Below, piece after piece: positions 21,172 through 29,489 of a stretch of DNA of 64,000 bases. Below the pieces are notes generated by a model. The model was given only the letters and a program-made list of their open reading frames with translations, was not told the DNA's origin and made no database searches. The DNA is from CAWIMX01 sp963792785. Its GTDB lineage: Bacteria > Acidobacteriota > Vicinamibacteria > Vicinamibacterales > CAVVIG01. The DNA is taken from positions 186,001 to 250,000 of the forward strand of contig CAWBXO010000002.1 in NCBI GenBank assembly GCA_963792785.1. The letters run 5' to 3'. Position numbers and translations under genes: made by a program. Position 1 is the stretch's first letter. The number at the start of each line of letters is the position of its first letter.

Positions 21172-21907
21172 ATGGTGGACGCCACGGCGCGCTCGATGCC
21201 GCCCGTCGACGAGGCGCTCGCGCGCGACGGCTACGCGTTCGTCCACGGCGGGGACATGCGGGCGGCGCTCGCCGAAGCCGGCCCGCTCGACGACTGGGAC
21301 GCCTTCACCTCGAGCTGGAACGATCTCGAGCTCGACACCTACATGGCCGACGGCGGACGCTACCGCCGGCGCCGGCACGCCGTGTTCACCGCGCCGGCCC
21401 AGGGCGCAATCGTCCGCGAGCGCGACCAGCCGCACTATCAGACGCTCGACTACAACCCGCTGCACGGCGGCGTCGAGCGATGGTTCGCGCCGCTCACGGT
21501 CGAGGCCGCGCAGGGCGCGAGCCTCACGACAATCCTCGCGTTCTGCCGATCGCTGTTCGGTTCGCTCGCGCCGTCGGTGCCGTCCTGGCGCGTCGAGGTG
21601 CACCAGTTCCGCATCGAGGCGCGGACCGGCGAGTCCGGCCGGCCGACGCCCGAGGGGCGCCACCGCGACGGCGTCGACTACGTGCTCGTCCTGCTCGTCG
21701 ATCGGCGCAACATCGCGAGCGGCACGACGTCGATCCACGCCCTCGACGGCCGGGCGCTCGGCGAGTTCACGCTGACGCGCCCCTTCGACGCCGCGCTCGT
21801 CGACGATGCGCGCGTGTGCCACGGCGTGACGCCCGTGGAGCCGCTCGAATCCGTCGCTGCCCGCCTACCGCGACGTGCTCGTGGTCACATTCAAGCGGGC
21901 GCCCTGA
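21172..21907 (+). CDS. 2OG-Fe(II) dioxygenase (BsmA/amino-acid hydroxylase type, frameshifted near the end)
   Basis: Residues resemble the 2OG-Fe_Oxy_2 family that includes free amino-acid hydroxylases: VEVHQFRIEA, then PEGRHRDGVDYVLVLLVDR with the iron H-x-D (HRDG), SGTTSIHALDG and a distal histidine in ARVCHGVTPVEPL. A surplus A near 21849 breaks the last 20 codons. Corrected, the protein ends LDPSLPAYRDVLVVTFKRAP at 21907; uncorrected it runs to 21918. Predicted to hydroxylate a small substrate using 2-oxoglutarate and O2. Confidence 0.78.
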
Positions 21908-21978
21908 CCGAACGATAAGATCTGAAGTGAAGTGCGCGACTTCGCATTGTCTTCGTCTGCCTGCTCGTCGGCCTCGCC

Positions 21979-23300
21979 GTGCGCGTCGCAGTGCTGAAGT
22001 TTCCGGGCTCGCCCGACGTCCCGATCTTCCGCACCTGGGCGTACCACGCCGCGACCTCGGGGCCGACCACGGTCTACGGCGAGCCGGGCGCGCTCGCCAC
22101 CGAACACACGCTGCGCTACGAGGGCACGTCGGCGGCGGTGGACTATCCCCCGGTCGCGATCTACGAACTGGCCGTGAGCGGTCTCGTGTCGCGGCTCTGG
22201 TCCGGCGGCTATCCCTCGCCGACCACGCTGAACGTCACGATCAAGGTGCTGATTCTGTTCGCGATGATCGCGCTCTCCGCGCTCATCCTCTACGCCGTCG
22301 GCCGCCGGCTCGGTCCCATGATGGGCGTCGCCGCTGCGCTCGCCCTCTGGCTCAACCCCGCGGTGATCCTGCACGGCGCCGTGCTCGGCTACGTCGATCC
22401 GCTGTTCGCGGTGCCGGCGATCGCCGCGCTGGTGGCGGCCTCCGAGGGGCTGGGCTGGGTCGCGGGCGCGCTCCTGGCGCTCGCGTGCCTCACGAAGCCG
22501 CAGGCCGTGCTCGTGGCGCCGGCCATCGCCCTCGCGCTCTGGCGCCGGCGCGGCGGCGGCGGCCGCGGGAAATCCGGCGCGCGATCGCCGGAGGCGGCCT
22601 GCTCACCGCGATCTCGATCGCGCCCTTCGTGATCGCCGGCACGTTCACGAACATGCTGCTGGGCGTCGCGGACCTCTTCACCGAGGGGCTGCTGTCGGGT
22701 AACGCCGCGAACATGTGGTGGATCGGCGGGTGGGCGGCGGACATCCACGCCCGGGGAGCGGCGGCGATCACGGAGCCGGTCCGGTTCATGAGCATCCCGG
22801 ACTTTCTCTCACGCCTCGGCCGGCCCGACGCGCTCGGCCTGGCGCTGCTGCTGGGGTTCGCCTCCTGGGCCGCCGTCGGCGTCGTCGTCGCGTGGGCGAT
22901 GACGCGCATGCGGGGCGCCGAGCGCCTGACCGACTTCGCCGCGCTGGCGGCCTTCACCGTGCACGCGTACTTCGTGCTCGCGACGCAGGTGCACGAGAAC
23001 CATCTGTTCCTCGCGCTTCCGCTGCTGACGATGATCGCGGCGCGCGAGCGGCGCTACCGGCCGCTGCTCGTGGCGGTCAGCGCTGTCGCCTTCCTCAACC
23101 TGAACTTCTTCTACGGCCTCGGGCGCGGCGGCGCCCATGCCCTGCCGCGCATGGCGACGGGCATCGACGCGACGCTCATCCTGGCTGCCGTGAACTGCGT
23201 GCTGCTCGTCTGGCACGCGCGTCTGATGACGCGCGTCTCCGCGGTGCGGCCCGCGACGCTGGACATGCTGCGCGCGCACCTGCGGGCGGCGCGCGCGTAG
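21979..23300 (+). CDS. polytopic membrane protein, probable GT-C glycosyltransferase (frameshifted)
   Basis: About 440 residues with roughly ten TM helices. An early loop, FPGSPDVPIFRTWA, and DYPPVAIYELA fit the first periplasmic loop of lipid-linked-sugar glycosyltransferases. NPAVILHGAVLGYVDPLFAVPA and VHENHLFLALPLLTM are also family-like. The frame breaks in the GGC repeats near 22550-22565; one extra base gives REIRRAIAGGGLLTA. The true start is unclear: a hydrophobic stretch (IVFVCLLVGLAV) precedes the GTG at 21979 in frame but has no start codon, so another indel is possible. Likely transfers a sugar from a polyprenyl carrier outside the membrane. Confidence 0.68.
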
Positions 23301-23314
23301 CCGTCAGCCTCTGC

Positions 23315-23893
23315 CTACTTGCTCCAGGGCGGCACGATGCGATTCGTGCGGGCGTAGGCGATCAGCTGCCCGAGGTGCTCGTGCAGGTCGCCGCCGACGA
23401 ACATCGCGACGTCGAAGGCCGAGCGGTCGCGGCCCATGACCGGGCGCACGCCGGTGAGCGTGGCAGGATCGATCGCCTGGATCGCCGCCTTCGCGTGATC
23501 GAAGCCCTTGTTGAGGTGGGCGATGATCTGCGCCTTGTCGGTGAGCGTGCGCAGCGCGGCGGCTTCCTCGCGGGAGCCGAGGTTGGCGGCCTGTCCGCCG
23601 AACGCCGACGGGATGAACGAGTACCCTTCCGTCGCGGCGAGCATCAGGACTTCCGACACCGACCGGACGCCTTCCATCGGGCGCCAGGTGTACTTGTCCT
23701 GCGGAAACGCGTCGGCGAGCCCGAGGAACTTGCCGCGCATCACGTCGAGGTCCGCAAGGAACGACGTCTTGAGCGCGGCGGCGGCTTCCTTGGTCATCAC
23801 GTCTTGCGCGCGGGCGGGACGGGCCAGCGCGGCGAACGCGAGCGCGGCCAGCACGAGAACGGCGACGCGGCGGGATGGCTTCAGTTGGGGCAT
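23315..23893 (-). CDS. secreted DinB-like four-helix protein
   Basis: ATG 23893 precedes a signal peptide (RRVAVLVLAALAFAALARPARAQ). The mature protein has DinB_2 features: DKYTWRPMEGVRSVSEVLMLAATEGYSFIPSA, then LNKGFDHAKAAI and GDLHEHLGQLIAYARTN. Three histidine positions fit the family metal site. Export is unusual for DinB but recurs in Acidobacteriota genomes. Biochemical role unknown; relatives are thiol-dependent transferases or have no assigned activity. Confidence 0.78.
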   Translation of the reverse strand: MPQLKPSRRVAVLVLAALAFAALARPARAQDVMTKEAAAALKTSFLADLDVMRGKFLGLADAFPQDKYTWRPMEGVRSVSEVLMLAATEGYSFIPSAFGGQAANLGSREEAAALRTLTDKAQIIAHLNKGFDHAKAAIQAIDPATLTGVRPVMGRDRSAFDVAMFVGGDLHEHLGQLIAYARTNRIVPPWSK

Positions 23894-24114
23894 CGGCGGC
23901 TCCTGGATGAAGGTAACGTCGGGCCAGTCTACCCGCACTCCGTCTCAACGGGCTGCCGAAATGTCGGCAGGCGCGGCGGCCGGCAGGGCGGACGATGCAG
24001 CATGAGGACACTGTTGACCTTGATACTGGACACGCCCGGTGCGCGCCAGGCCGCCTGTCGTCGATCGCGCCGGGCACATCCTTTGCTGACGATCGGGCGC
24101 ACGCCGAAACCCTC

Positions 24115-24528
24115 ATGCCACGAACTGTCTTCGCCCTCGCGTTCGCCGCGCTCGCCCTGATCGCCACGGGGTGCGTGAAGGTCCAGCCGCCCACCGACAC
24201 CGGTGATCCCCTGCTCCCGACGGCGCCCGACTCACCGACGAGCGGCGGAGGTACGTCCCAGACCCTCGCGTACATCCCGGACCTGCAGCCCATCTTCGCG
24301 TCGGACTGCGTGATGTGCCACGGCAACAGCCGCGCCGACGCCGGCTACCGCATGACGACCTACGCGCAGGTGATGCAGGCAGTACGCGCCGGCAATGCCG
24401 CGAGCGCGCTCGTCGTGGTCACCCAGAAGAACGGCAGCATGTACCGGTACTTCACCGGAAACCGGACGACCCGGGCGCAGATGGTGCGAGACTGGGTCGT
24501 GGCCGATGGCGCGGCGCAGACACGGTGA
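24115..24528 (+). CDS. lipoprotein with one c-type haem motif (CxxCH)
   Basis: The ATG at 24115 gives a lipoprotein signal (FALAFAALALIATGC). After a Pro/Ser/Thr linker comes SDCVMCHGNS, one CxxCH with residues typical of cytochrome-like domains found in planctomycete/acidobacterial proteins, and later a Tyr/Arg-rich region with MYRYFTGN. It is the first of five tightly spaced genes (next start 11 bases downstream). A small membrane-tethered electron carrier is plausible; covalent haem is inferred from motif only. Confidence 0.75.
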   Translation: MPRTVFALAFAALALIATGCVKVQPPTDTGDPLLPTAPDSPTSGGGTSQTLAYIPDLQPIFASDCVMCHGNSRADAGYRMTTYAQVMQAVRAGNAASALVVVTQKNGSMYRYFTGNRTTRAQMVRDWVVADGAAQTR

Positions 24529-24538
24529 AACGGCTGTG

Positions 24539-25054
24539 ATGAAATCGAAGACTGCCATCCTGATGGTCCTGGCCGTGGCGGCGCTCGTGCCCGCGCGGGC
24601 CGCCGAGCCGCCGCCGACGCACGTGCCGGACATCGCGCTGACGGCGATCGACGGCAGCCACCTGCGGCTGGCGGATCTCGCCGGCCACGTGGTGCTGGTG
24701 GACTTCTGGGCGAGCTGGTGCCCGCCGTGCCGCACGTCGTTCCCGGCGCTCGACGAGCTGTACCGCGACCTGCACGGGCGCGGGCTCGACGTGCTCGCGG
24801 TGAACGTCGACGAGCGCGCGCGCGACGCCGACGCGTTCCTGGCCGATCATCCGCGCGAGATGCCGGTGTTCCTCGATCCCAAAGGCCACGCGGCCGCCGC
24901 CTTCCACCTCGAGGCGATGCCGACCTCGTTCGTCATCGATCGGACCGGCCGCATCCGTTACACCCACACCGGCTACACCGCGGCGGTCGCCGACGCCTAT
25001 CGGCGCGAGATCGCCGCGCTTCTCGAGGAGACTCCCAACAGGGGACGACAATGA
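24539..25054 (+). CDS. TlpA-like thioredoxin-fold protein
   Basis: Signal peptide (AILMVLAVAALVPARA) then a thioredoxin fold: VVLVDFWASWCPPCRTSFPAL (redox pair WCPPC), AVNVDERARD and the cis-proline MPTSFVIDR. This is the TlpA/ResA/CcmG pattern of periplasmic thiol reductases, which keep cysteines reduced for haem or metal insertion. Its stop overlaps the DUF4266 start. In this operon it is well placed to reduce CxxCH cysteines or the Cys tail of the DUF4266 lipoprotein (inference). Confidence 0.87.
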   Translation: MKSKTAILMVLAVAALVPARAAEPPPTHVPDIALTAIDGSHLRLADLAGHVVLVDFWASWCPPCRTSFPALDELYRDLHGRGLDVLAVNVDERARDADAFLADHPREMPVFLDPKGHAAAAFHLEAMPTSFVIDRTGRIRYTHTGYTAAVADAYRREIAALLEETPNRGRQ

Positions 25055-25278
25055 GAACGATGAGAACCATCATCCTGATCGTCGGCGTCGTCACCGCGGC
25101 CATCGCGGCCGGCGGGTGCGCCACCGTGCAGCCGTGGCAGCGCGGACGCCTGGCGGACCCCAGCATGGTCTTCGACGCCGACGCGGCGCAGGTCGCCTAC
25201 ACGACACACTGGCAGGAGGCCCGCGAGGGCGCCTCCGGCGGCTTCGGCGTGCAGGGCGGCGGCTGTGGGTGTAAGTAG
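25051..25278 (+). CDS. DUF4266 lipoprotein with GGGCGCK tail
   Basis: 75 residues. Lipobox at AAGGC (Cys23), then the DUF4266 core TVQPWQRGRLADPSMVFDAD, and a glycine-rich end GFGVQGGGCGCK with Cys72 and Cys74. The end is typical of the family, where a C-x-C pair closes the protein. Tail cysteines in a Gly-rich context could bind a metal or accept a modification; not known. Starts with ATG overlapping the TlpA stop, and its end overlaps the DUF3570 gene start. A small envelope lipoprotein that almost always travels with DUF3570. Confidence 0.82.
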   Translation: MRTMRTIILIVGVVTAAIAAGGCATVQPWQRGRLADPSMVFDADAAQVAYTTHWQEAREGASGGFGVQGGGCGCK

Positions 25279-26326
25279 GCGCGCGTCGCTGGTCGTCGTG
25301 GCCGCCGCGGTGATCTTCGCGGCGCTCGCCGGGCTCGACTGGGCGCAGAACACCGCCGACGTGGAGTTCCACGGGTTCCAGGACACGCGCGGCGTCACCG
25401 TCCTCAGCCCCGCGCTCGCCGTCAACAAGGACTTCACCGATCGCACGGCGCTGCGGGTGCGGTTCGGCGTGGACGCCATCACGGCGGCGTCGGACTCCTG
25501 CGCGCGATGCCATCCGGGCGGCGCAAACAACGGCCGTACGGTGCTGAACGCGAGCGTGGCGCGCAAGTACGGCGACCTCACGTGGTCGATCGGCGGCGAG
25601 TTCGGCCGCGAGAAGTTCTACGCGTCGACCACCGGCTTCACGTCGCTCTCGCGCGACTTCAACAGCGCGAACACCACCGTGGCCGGCGGGTTCTCGTTCG
25701 CCCTGAATCAGCCGCAGCTCCATCCGAGCGAGCAGACCGAGCGGCAGTTCTCGACCGACGGCTACGGATCAATCACGCAGACGCTCACGAAGACGACCAT
25801 CGCGCAGGTCGGGTACGAGCTGAACCAGATCAACGGCTTCCAGACCAGCCCGTTCCTCCGCGTGCCCGTCAACGGCGCGCTCACCCTCGGCAACGTGCCC
25901 GACACCCGCACGCGCCAGACGCTGACGGCGCGGCTGCGGCAGGCGCTCCCGGCCGACACGTACCTGCAGCTCGACTACCGGCGCTACGTGGACTCGTGGC
26001 AGATCGACTCGAACGCGCTCAGTGTGGGCCTGACCCACAACTTCTCGCCGCGCTTCCTCCTCGGCGGCACCTACCGCTGGTACAACCAGACCGGCGCCTA
26101 CTTCTATCAGCCGTCGTACACCGGCTCGCCGCTCTTCTACACGTCGGACTTCCGGCTCGTGCCGTTCGACTCCGGCCTGTATTCCGGCCGGGCCGTGTTT
26201 ACGCCGAAAGGCCGCCCCTGGGGGCTGCCGGAGGGCAGCGCGTTCAGCGTGGAGTACGAGCGGTACATCGCCACGACCGACTTCCAGTCGGCGATCTTCA
26301 CCGGCGGCATTCACATCCCGTTCTGA
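25265..26326 (+). CDS. DUF3570 outer-membrane beta-barrel protein with a CxxCH
   Basis: 353 residues, GTG 25265. A signal-like N-terminus (LVVVAAAVIFAALAG) is followed by alternating strands ending ...FTGGIHIPF, the aromatic C-terminus expected of outer-membrane barrels. Family features include LAVNKDFTDRTALRVRFGVDAI and NTTVAGGFSFAL. Unusual: the loop after strand two holds SDSCARCHPGG (Cys79, Cys82, His83), a c-type haem motif. I do not recall this as general in DUF3570. It could be a haem site or a metal site. Confidence 0.82.
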   Translation: MGVSRRASLVVVAAAVIFAALAGLDWAQNTADVEFHGFQDTRGVTVLSPALAVNKDFTDRTALRVRFGVDAITAASDSCARCHPGGANNGRTVLNASVARKYGDLTWSIGGEFGREKFYASTTGFTSLSRDFNSANTTVAGGFSFALNQPQLHPSEQTERQFSTDGYGSITQTLTKTTIAQVGYELNQINGFQTSPFLRVPVNGALTLGNVPDTRTRQTLTARLRQALPADTYLQLDYRRYVDSWQIDSNALSVGLTHNFSPRFLLGGTYRWYNQTGAYFYQPSYTGSPLFYTSDFRLVPFDSGLYSGRAVFTPKGRPWGLPEGSAFSVEYERYIATTDFQSAIFTGGIHIPF

Positions 26327-26328
26327 CC

Positions 26329-27370
26329 GTGGTGCCGCGCCTGCGCCGATCGCCGATCGCGATCGCGGCGGGCGCCGCGTGCCTCCTCCTGAGTTCCGGC
26401 CGGCGTCGCCCTGGCGCAGCCGGCCCAGACCACGCGCGAGTACCGCTACCTGATGGGCACGTCGATCGAGGTCGAGGCCTCCGGCGGCACCGAGGCCGTC
26501 CGGCGCGCCGCGGTGGATGAGGCCTTCGGCGCGTTCCAGGAAGTCGACCGCGTGATGAGCAACTACCGCGACGATAGCGAGCTCGCCGAGGTGAATCGCG
26601 ACGCCGCCGCGCGCGCGGTGCCGGTGAGCGCCCCGCTCTTCGCGGTGCTGGCCGCCGCCCAGCGCGTGAGCCGCGCGAGCGGCGGCGCGTTCGACATCAC
26701 GGTGGGGCCGCTGGTCCGCCTCTGGGGCTTCTACGACAAACAGCCGCACCTGCCGACGCCGGCCGAGCGCGCGCGCGTGGCGCCGCTCGTCGGCTATCGC
26801 AACCTGGTGCTCGACGAACAGGCCCACACCGTCCGCTTCGCGCAGCCAGGCGTCGAGCTCGACCTCGGCGGCATCGCGAAGGGCTTCGCCGTGGAGCTGG
26901 CCGCGGGCGTGCTGCGGCGTCACGGGTTGAACGGCTTCATCGACGCCGGCGGGAATCAGTACCTGCTCGGCCTGCCGGCGGGCAAGACGCAGTGGACGGT
27001 CGGCATCAAGGATCCCGATGCCGACGACCGCATCCTCGGCGTGATCGACTCGGGCGAGGGAACCGTCGCGACATCGTCGGACGACTCGAACTTTCTCGTC
27101 GCCGGCGGACGACGGTACGGGCACATCCTCGATCCGCGCCGGCTCGAGCCCTCGGACTCGTCGCTGAGCGTGACCATCGTCGGCCAGGACGGCACGCTGG
27201 CGGACGCGTTGACGAAGGCGGTGTTCGTGCTCGGGCCGCGCGACGGCCTGAAGCTGGTGGAGAGCTTCCCGAACATGGCCGCACTCGTCGTCTTCCGGAA
27301 GGCGGACGGCCGCGTGGGAATGGAGATGTCGAAGGCGCTCGCCGGACGGTATCACCCCGCCGCGCGCTGA
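26329..27370 (+). CDS. apbE: ApbE-type FAD:protein FMN transferase (frameshifted near the N-terminus)
   Basis: A GTG at 26329 (three bases after the DUF3570 stop) begins a signal-like segment (SPIAIAAGAACLLLSS). One surplus C near 26397 then moves the reading to ALAQPAQTTREYRYLMGTSIEVEA, after which the ApbE domain is complete. Motifs include SGGAFDITVGPLVRLWGF, VELDLGGIAKGFAVE, FIDAGGNQYLLG and a final DALTKAVFVLG. ApbE attaches FMN from FAD to a Thr/Ser of an envelope protein, as in Rnf/Nqr and some extracellular reductases. No D-x-x-T-A/S-like acceptor was noticed in the neighbours. Confidence 0.85.
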
Positions 27371-27376
27371 CGGGCG

Positions 27377-28615
27377 TCAGCAGCCGCGATCGGCGGTCGT
27401 GCACTCGACGCGCAGGCCGAAGCGCGGACGAAGCTGGGTGCCCAACATGCTGCCGGCAAACGCGCACACCCCCCAGACCCACCCGTGCAGGCTCGACGAG
27501 GCGATGCCGCCGAAGTACGCGCCGATGTTGCAGCCGTAAGCGATGCGCGCGCCGTAGCCGAGCAGCACGCCGCCGATCGCCGCCGCGACCAGCGACCGCC
27601 GCGGCACGCGCCAGACGGGCGCGAACTTCCCCGCCAGACCGGCCGCGGCCAGCGCGCCGATCATGATCCCGATGTCCATCACCGACGTCGCGTCCGTCGC
27701 GACGCTCGCGTGCAGCTCGGCCGTGCGCGACGACCAGTAGGCCCACGAGTCGACCGGCACGCCGGCCGCGCCGAGCGCCTTCGATCCCCACAACGCGAAG
27801 GCCGACGTCACGCCCCACGGCCGCCCGGCGATCGCGAGCGTCGCGATGTTGACGAACGCCAGGCCGACCGCGCCCGCCACGAGCGGCCACGGGCCGCGCA
27901 GCCATCGCGAGCGCTGGTCCGCGTCGGCGGACAGCGGCACCAGGCGCCCGTGGCGCCGCCGCTCCACCACCACCGTGGCCGCCGCGATCGCGGCGAACAG
28001 GGCCAGGCTGATCCCGAGAGCGCCCAGGGCGCCGAAGTGCTCGACGAGCGACACCGACGCCAGCGCGGGCGACCGCTGCCACATCGGCTGCTGCACCGCG
28101 CCGGCCACCGAGCCCACGATGAAGAAGAAGAGCGTGACGAGCATGCGCGTGTTGCCGCCGCCGGCGGTGTAGAGCGTGCCCGACGCGCAGCCGCCGCCGA
28201 GCTGCATGCCGAGACCGAACATGAACGCGCCCACCAGCAGGCCCACGCTCAGCGGCGCCACCGAGCCGCGCGCCGCGTGGCCGAAGATGCCGCCCGAGGC
28301 GATCACCGGGAAGAAGACGGCGCACGTCAGCGCGAGCATCAGCATCTGCGCGCGCAGGCCGGCGCCGCGCCGATCCGAGATGAACACGCGCCACGCCGAC
28401 GTGAAGCCGAAGGCGGCGTGATAGAGCACCACGCCCGCCGCGCCGCCCACGAGGTACAGCGCCGCCTGCTGCCAGGTGATGGCCGCCGCCAGATAGGTGG
28501 CCCCGAGCAGGAGCGCCGCAATCGCCAGTGCGGACGGCCACCGGCCGGGCGCCATCGCGGGCGAGCCCGACCGTACGTCGACGCCTGACACCAGTGCCAG
28601 ATCGGCCGTTGGCAT
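27377..28615 (-). CDS. YeeE/YedE family (TsuA-like) sulfur transporter
   Basis: 412 residues with about 9-10 TM helices. Diagnostic Cys sites are LGGGCASGTLYTAGGGNTRM and RIAYGCNIGAYFGGIASSSLHGW, the two conserved cysteine loops of the family. TsuA relatives import thiosulfate, passing it along the pore by cysteines. It ends only 6 bases from ApbE and is convergent with it, so it is not in that operon, but it may be functionally related through envelope redox chemistry. ATG 28615. Confidence 0.88.
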   Translation of the reverse strand: MPTADLALVSGVDVRSGSPAMAPGRWPSALAIAALLLGATYLAAAITWQQAALYLVGGAAGVVLYHAAFGFTSAWRVFISDRRGAGLRAQMLMLALTCAVFFPVIASGGIFGHAARGSVAPLSVGLLVGAFMFGLGMQLGGGCASGTLYTAGGGNTRMLVTLFFFIVGSVAGAVQQPMWQRSPALASVSLVEHFGALGALGISLALFAAIAAATVVVERRRHGRLVPLSADADQRSRWLRGPWPLVAGAVGLAFVNIATLAIAGRPWGVTSAFALWGSKALGAAGVPVDSWAYWSSRTAELHASVATDATSVMDIGIMIGALAAAGLAGKFAPVWRVPRRSLVAAAIGGVLLGYGARIAYGCNIGAYFGGIASSSLHGWVWGVCAFAGSMLGTQLRPRFGLRVECTTADRGC

Positions 28616-28643
28616 GCGTCGGATCTTACGCTAGAGTGCCGGC

Positions 28644-29483
28644 ATGATGGTGAAACGCTTTGTCTTCTCCGCGCTCGTGGCCGCCGCGTCGCTGGCCGCC
28701 CTTCCGGCCGCCGCGCAGGACCAGGGCTGGACCCAGCCGCCGCGTTCCCAGGCCAATATCGACGCCCTCGCCCGCGTGCAGGTGAAGAGCTACACGTTCG
28801 CCGAGGCGGGCAATATCAAGATGGACTACGAGCTGTACGTGCCGACGCGCTACGACGCGAGCCGCGCGACGCCGCTCGTCATCGCGCTGCACGGCCTCGG
28901 CAGCGGGATCCATTACATGATGGAATACAACAACCTCGTCGAGCTGGCCGAGCGGTACGGCTATATCGTCGCGACGCCGATGGGGTTCAACGAGCGCGGG
29001 TGGTACGGCGCGCGCGGGCAGGGCAACGAGTTCAACCGCCGCGGCAGTGACGACCCCGGCCCGGCCAACCTCGGCCGCCTGAGCGAGCAGGACGTGCTCA
29101 ACGTGCTGAAAGAGGTCCGCGGCGCGTACAACGTCGACAGCCATCGCATCTATCTCATCGGCCAGTCGATGGGCGGCGGCGGCACGTGGTATCTCGGCAC
29201 GAAGTATTCCGACATCTGGGCGGCGCTCGCGCCGATGGCGCCGGCGATCTATATCAGCCCCGACGTGCTCGAAAAGGCCACGCACCTGCCGGTGATGGTC
29301 GTGCAGGGCGACGCCGACACGCTCGTCGATCCGAAGGTCACGCGCCAGTGGGTCGCGAAAATGAAATCGCTCGGGATGACATATCAGTACATCGAGGTGC
29401 CCGGCGGCACGCACGGCACGGCCGGCCGGCTGAACATCGACAAGGTGTTCGCGTTCCTCGACATGCAGCGAAAGAAGGACTAG
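28644..29483 (+). CDS. secreted esterase of the PHB-depolymerase/feruloyl-esterase type, second copy
   Basis: Signal peptide (SALVAAASLAALPAAAQ). Alpha/beta hydrolase with oxyanion ALHGLGSG, nucleophile GQSMGGGGT, acid GDADTLVD and histidine PGGTHGT. It resembles the product at 11940-12911 in order and spacing (YLGTKYSDIWAALAPMAPA). The ATG at 28647 is an alternative start. Probably an extracellular or periplasmic carboxylesterase; substrate unknown. Confidence 0.83.
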   Translation: MMVKRFVFSALVAAASLAALPAAAQDQGWTQPPRSQANIDALARVQVKSYTFAEAGNIKMDYELYVPTRYDASRATPLVIALHGLGSGIHYMMEYNNLVELAERYGYIVATPMGFNERGWYGARGQGNEFNRRGSDDPGPANLGRLSEQDVLNVLKEVRGAYNVDSHRIYLIGQSMGGGGTWYLGTKYSDIWAALAPMAPAIYISPDVLEKATHLPVMVVQGDADTLVDPKVTRQWVAKMKSLGMTYQYIEVPGGTHGTAGRLNIDKVFAFLDMQRKKD

Positions 29484-29489
29484 CGCACC

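Noticed and set aside
25769..27355. Long minus-strand frame over DUF3570 and ApbE
   Set aside because: No domain or signal peptide, and its plus-strand partners are clear families.
26992..27666. Plus-strand frame ending in Arg/Pro-rich sequence
   Set aside because: Antisense or out-of-frame to ApbE and YeeE.
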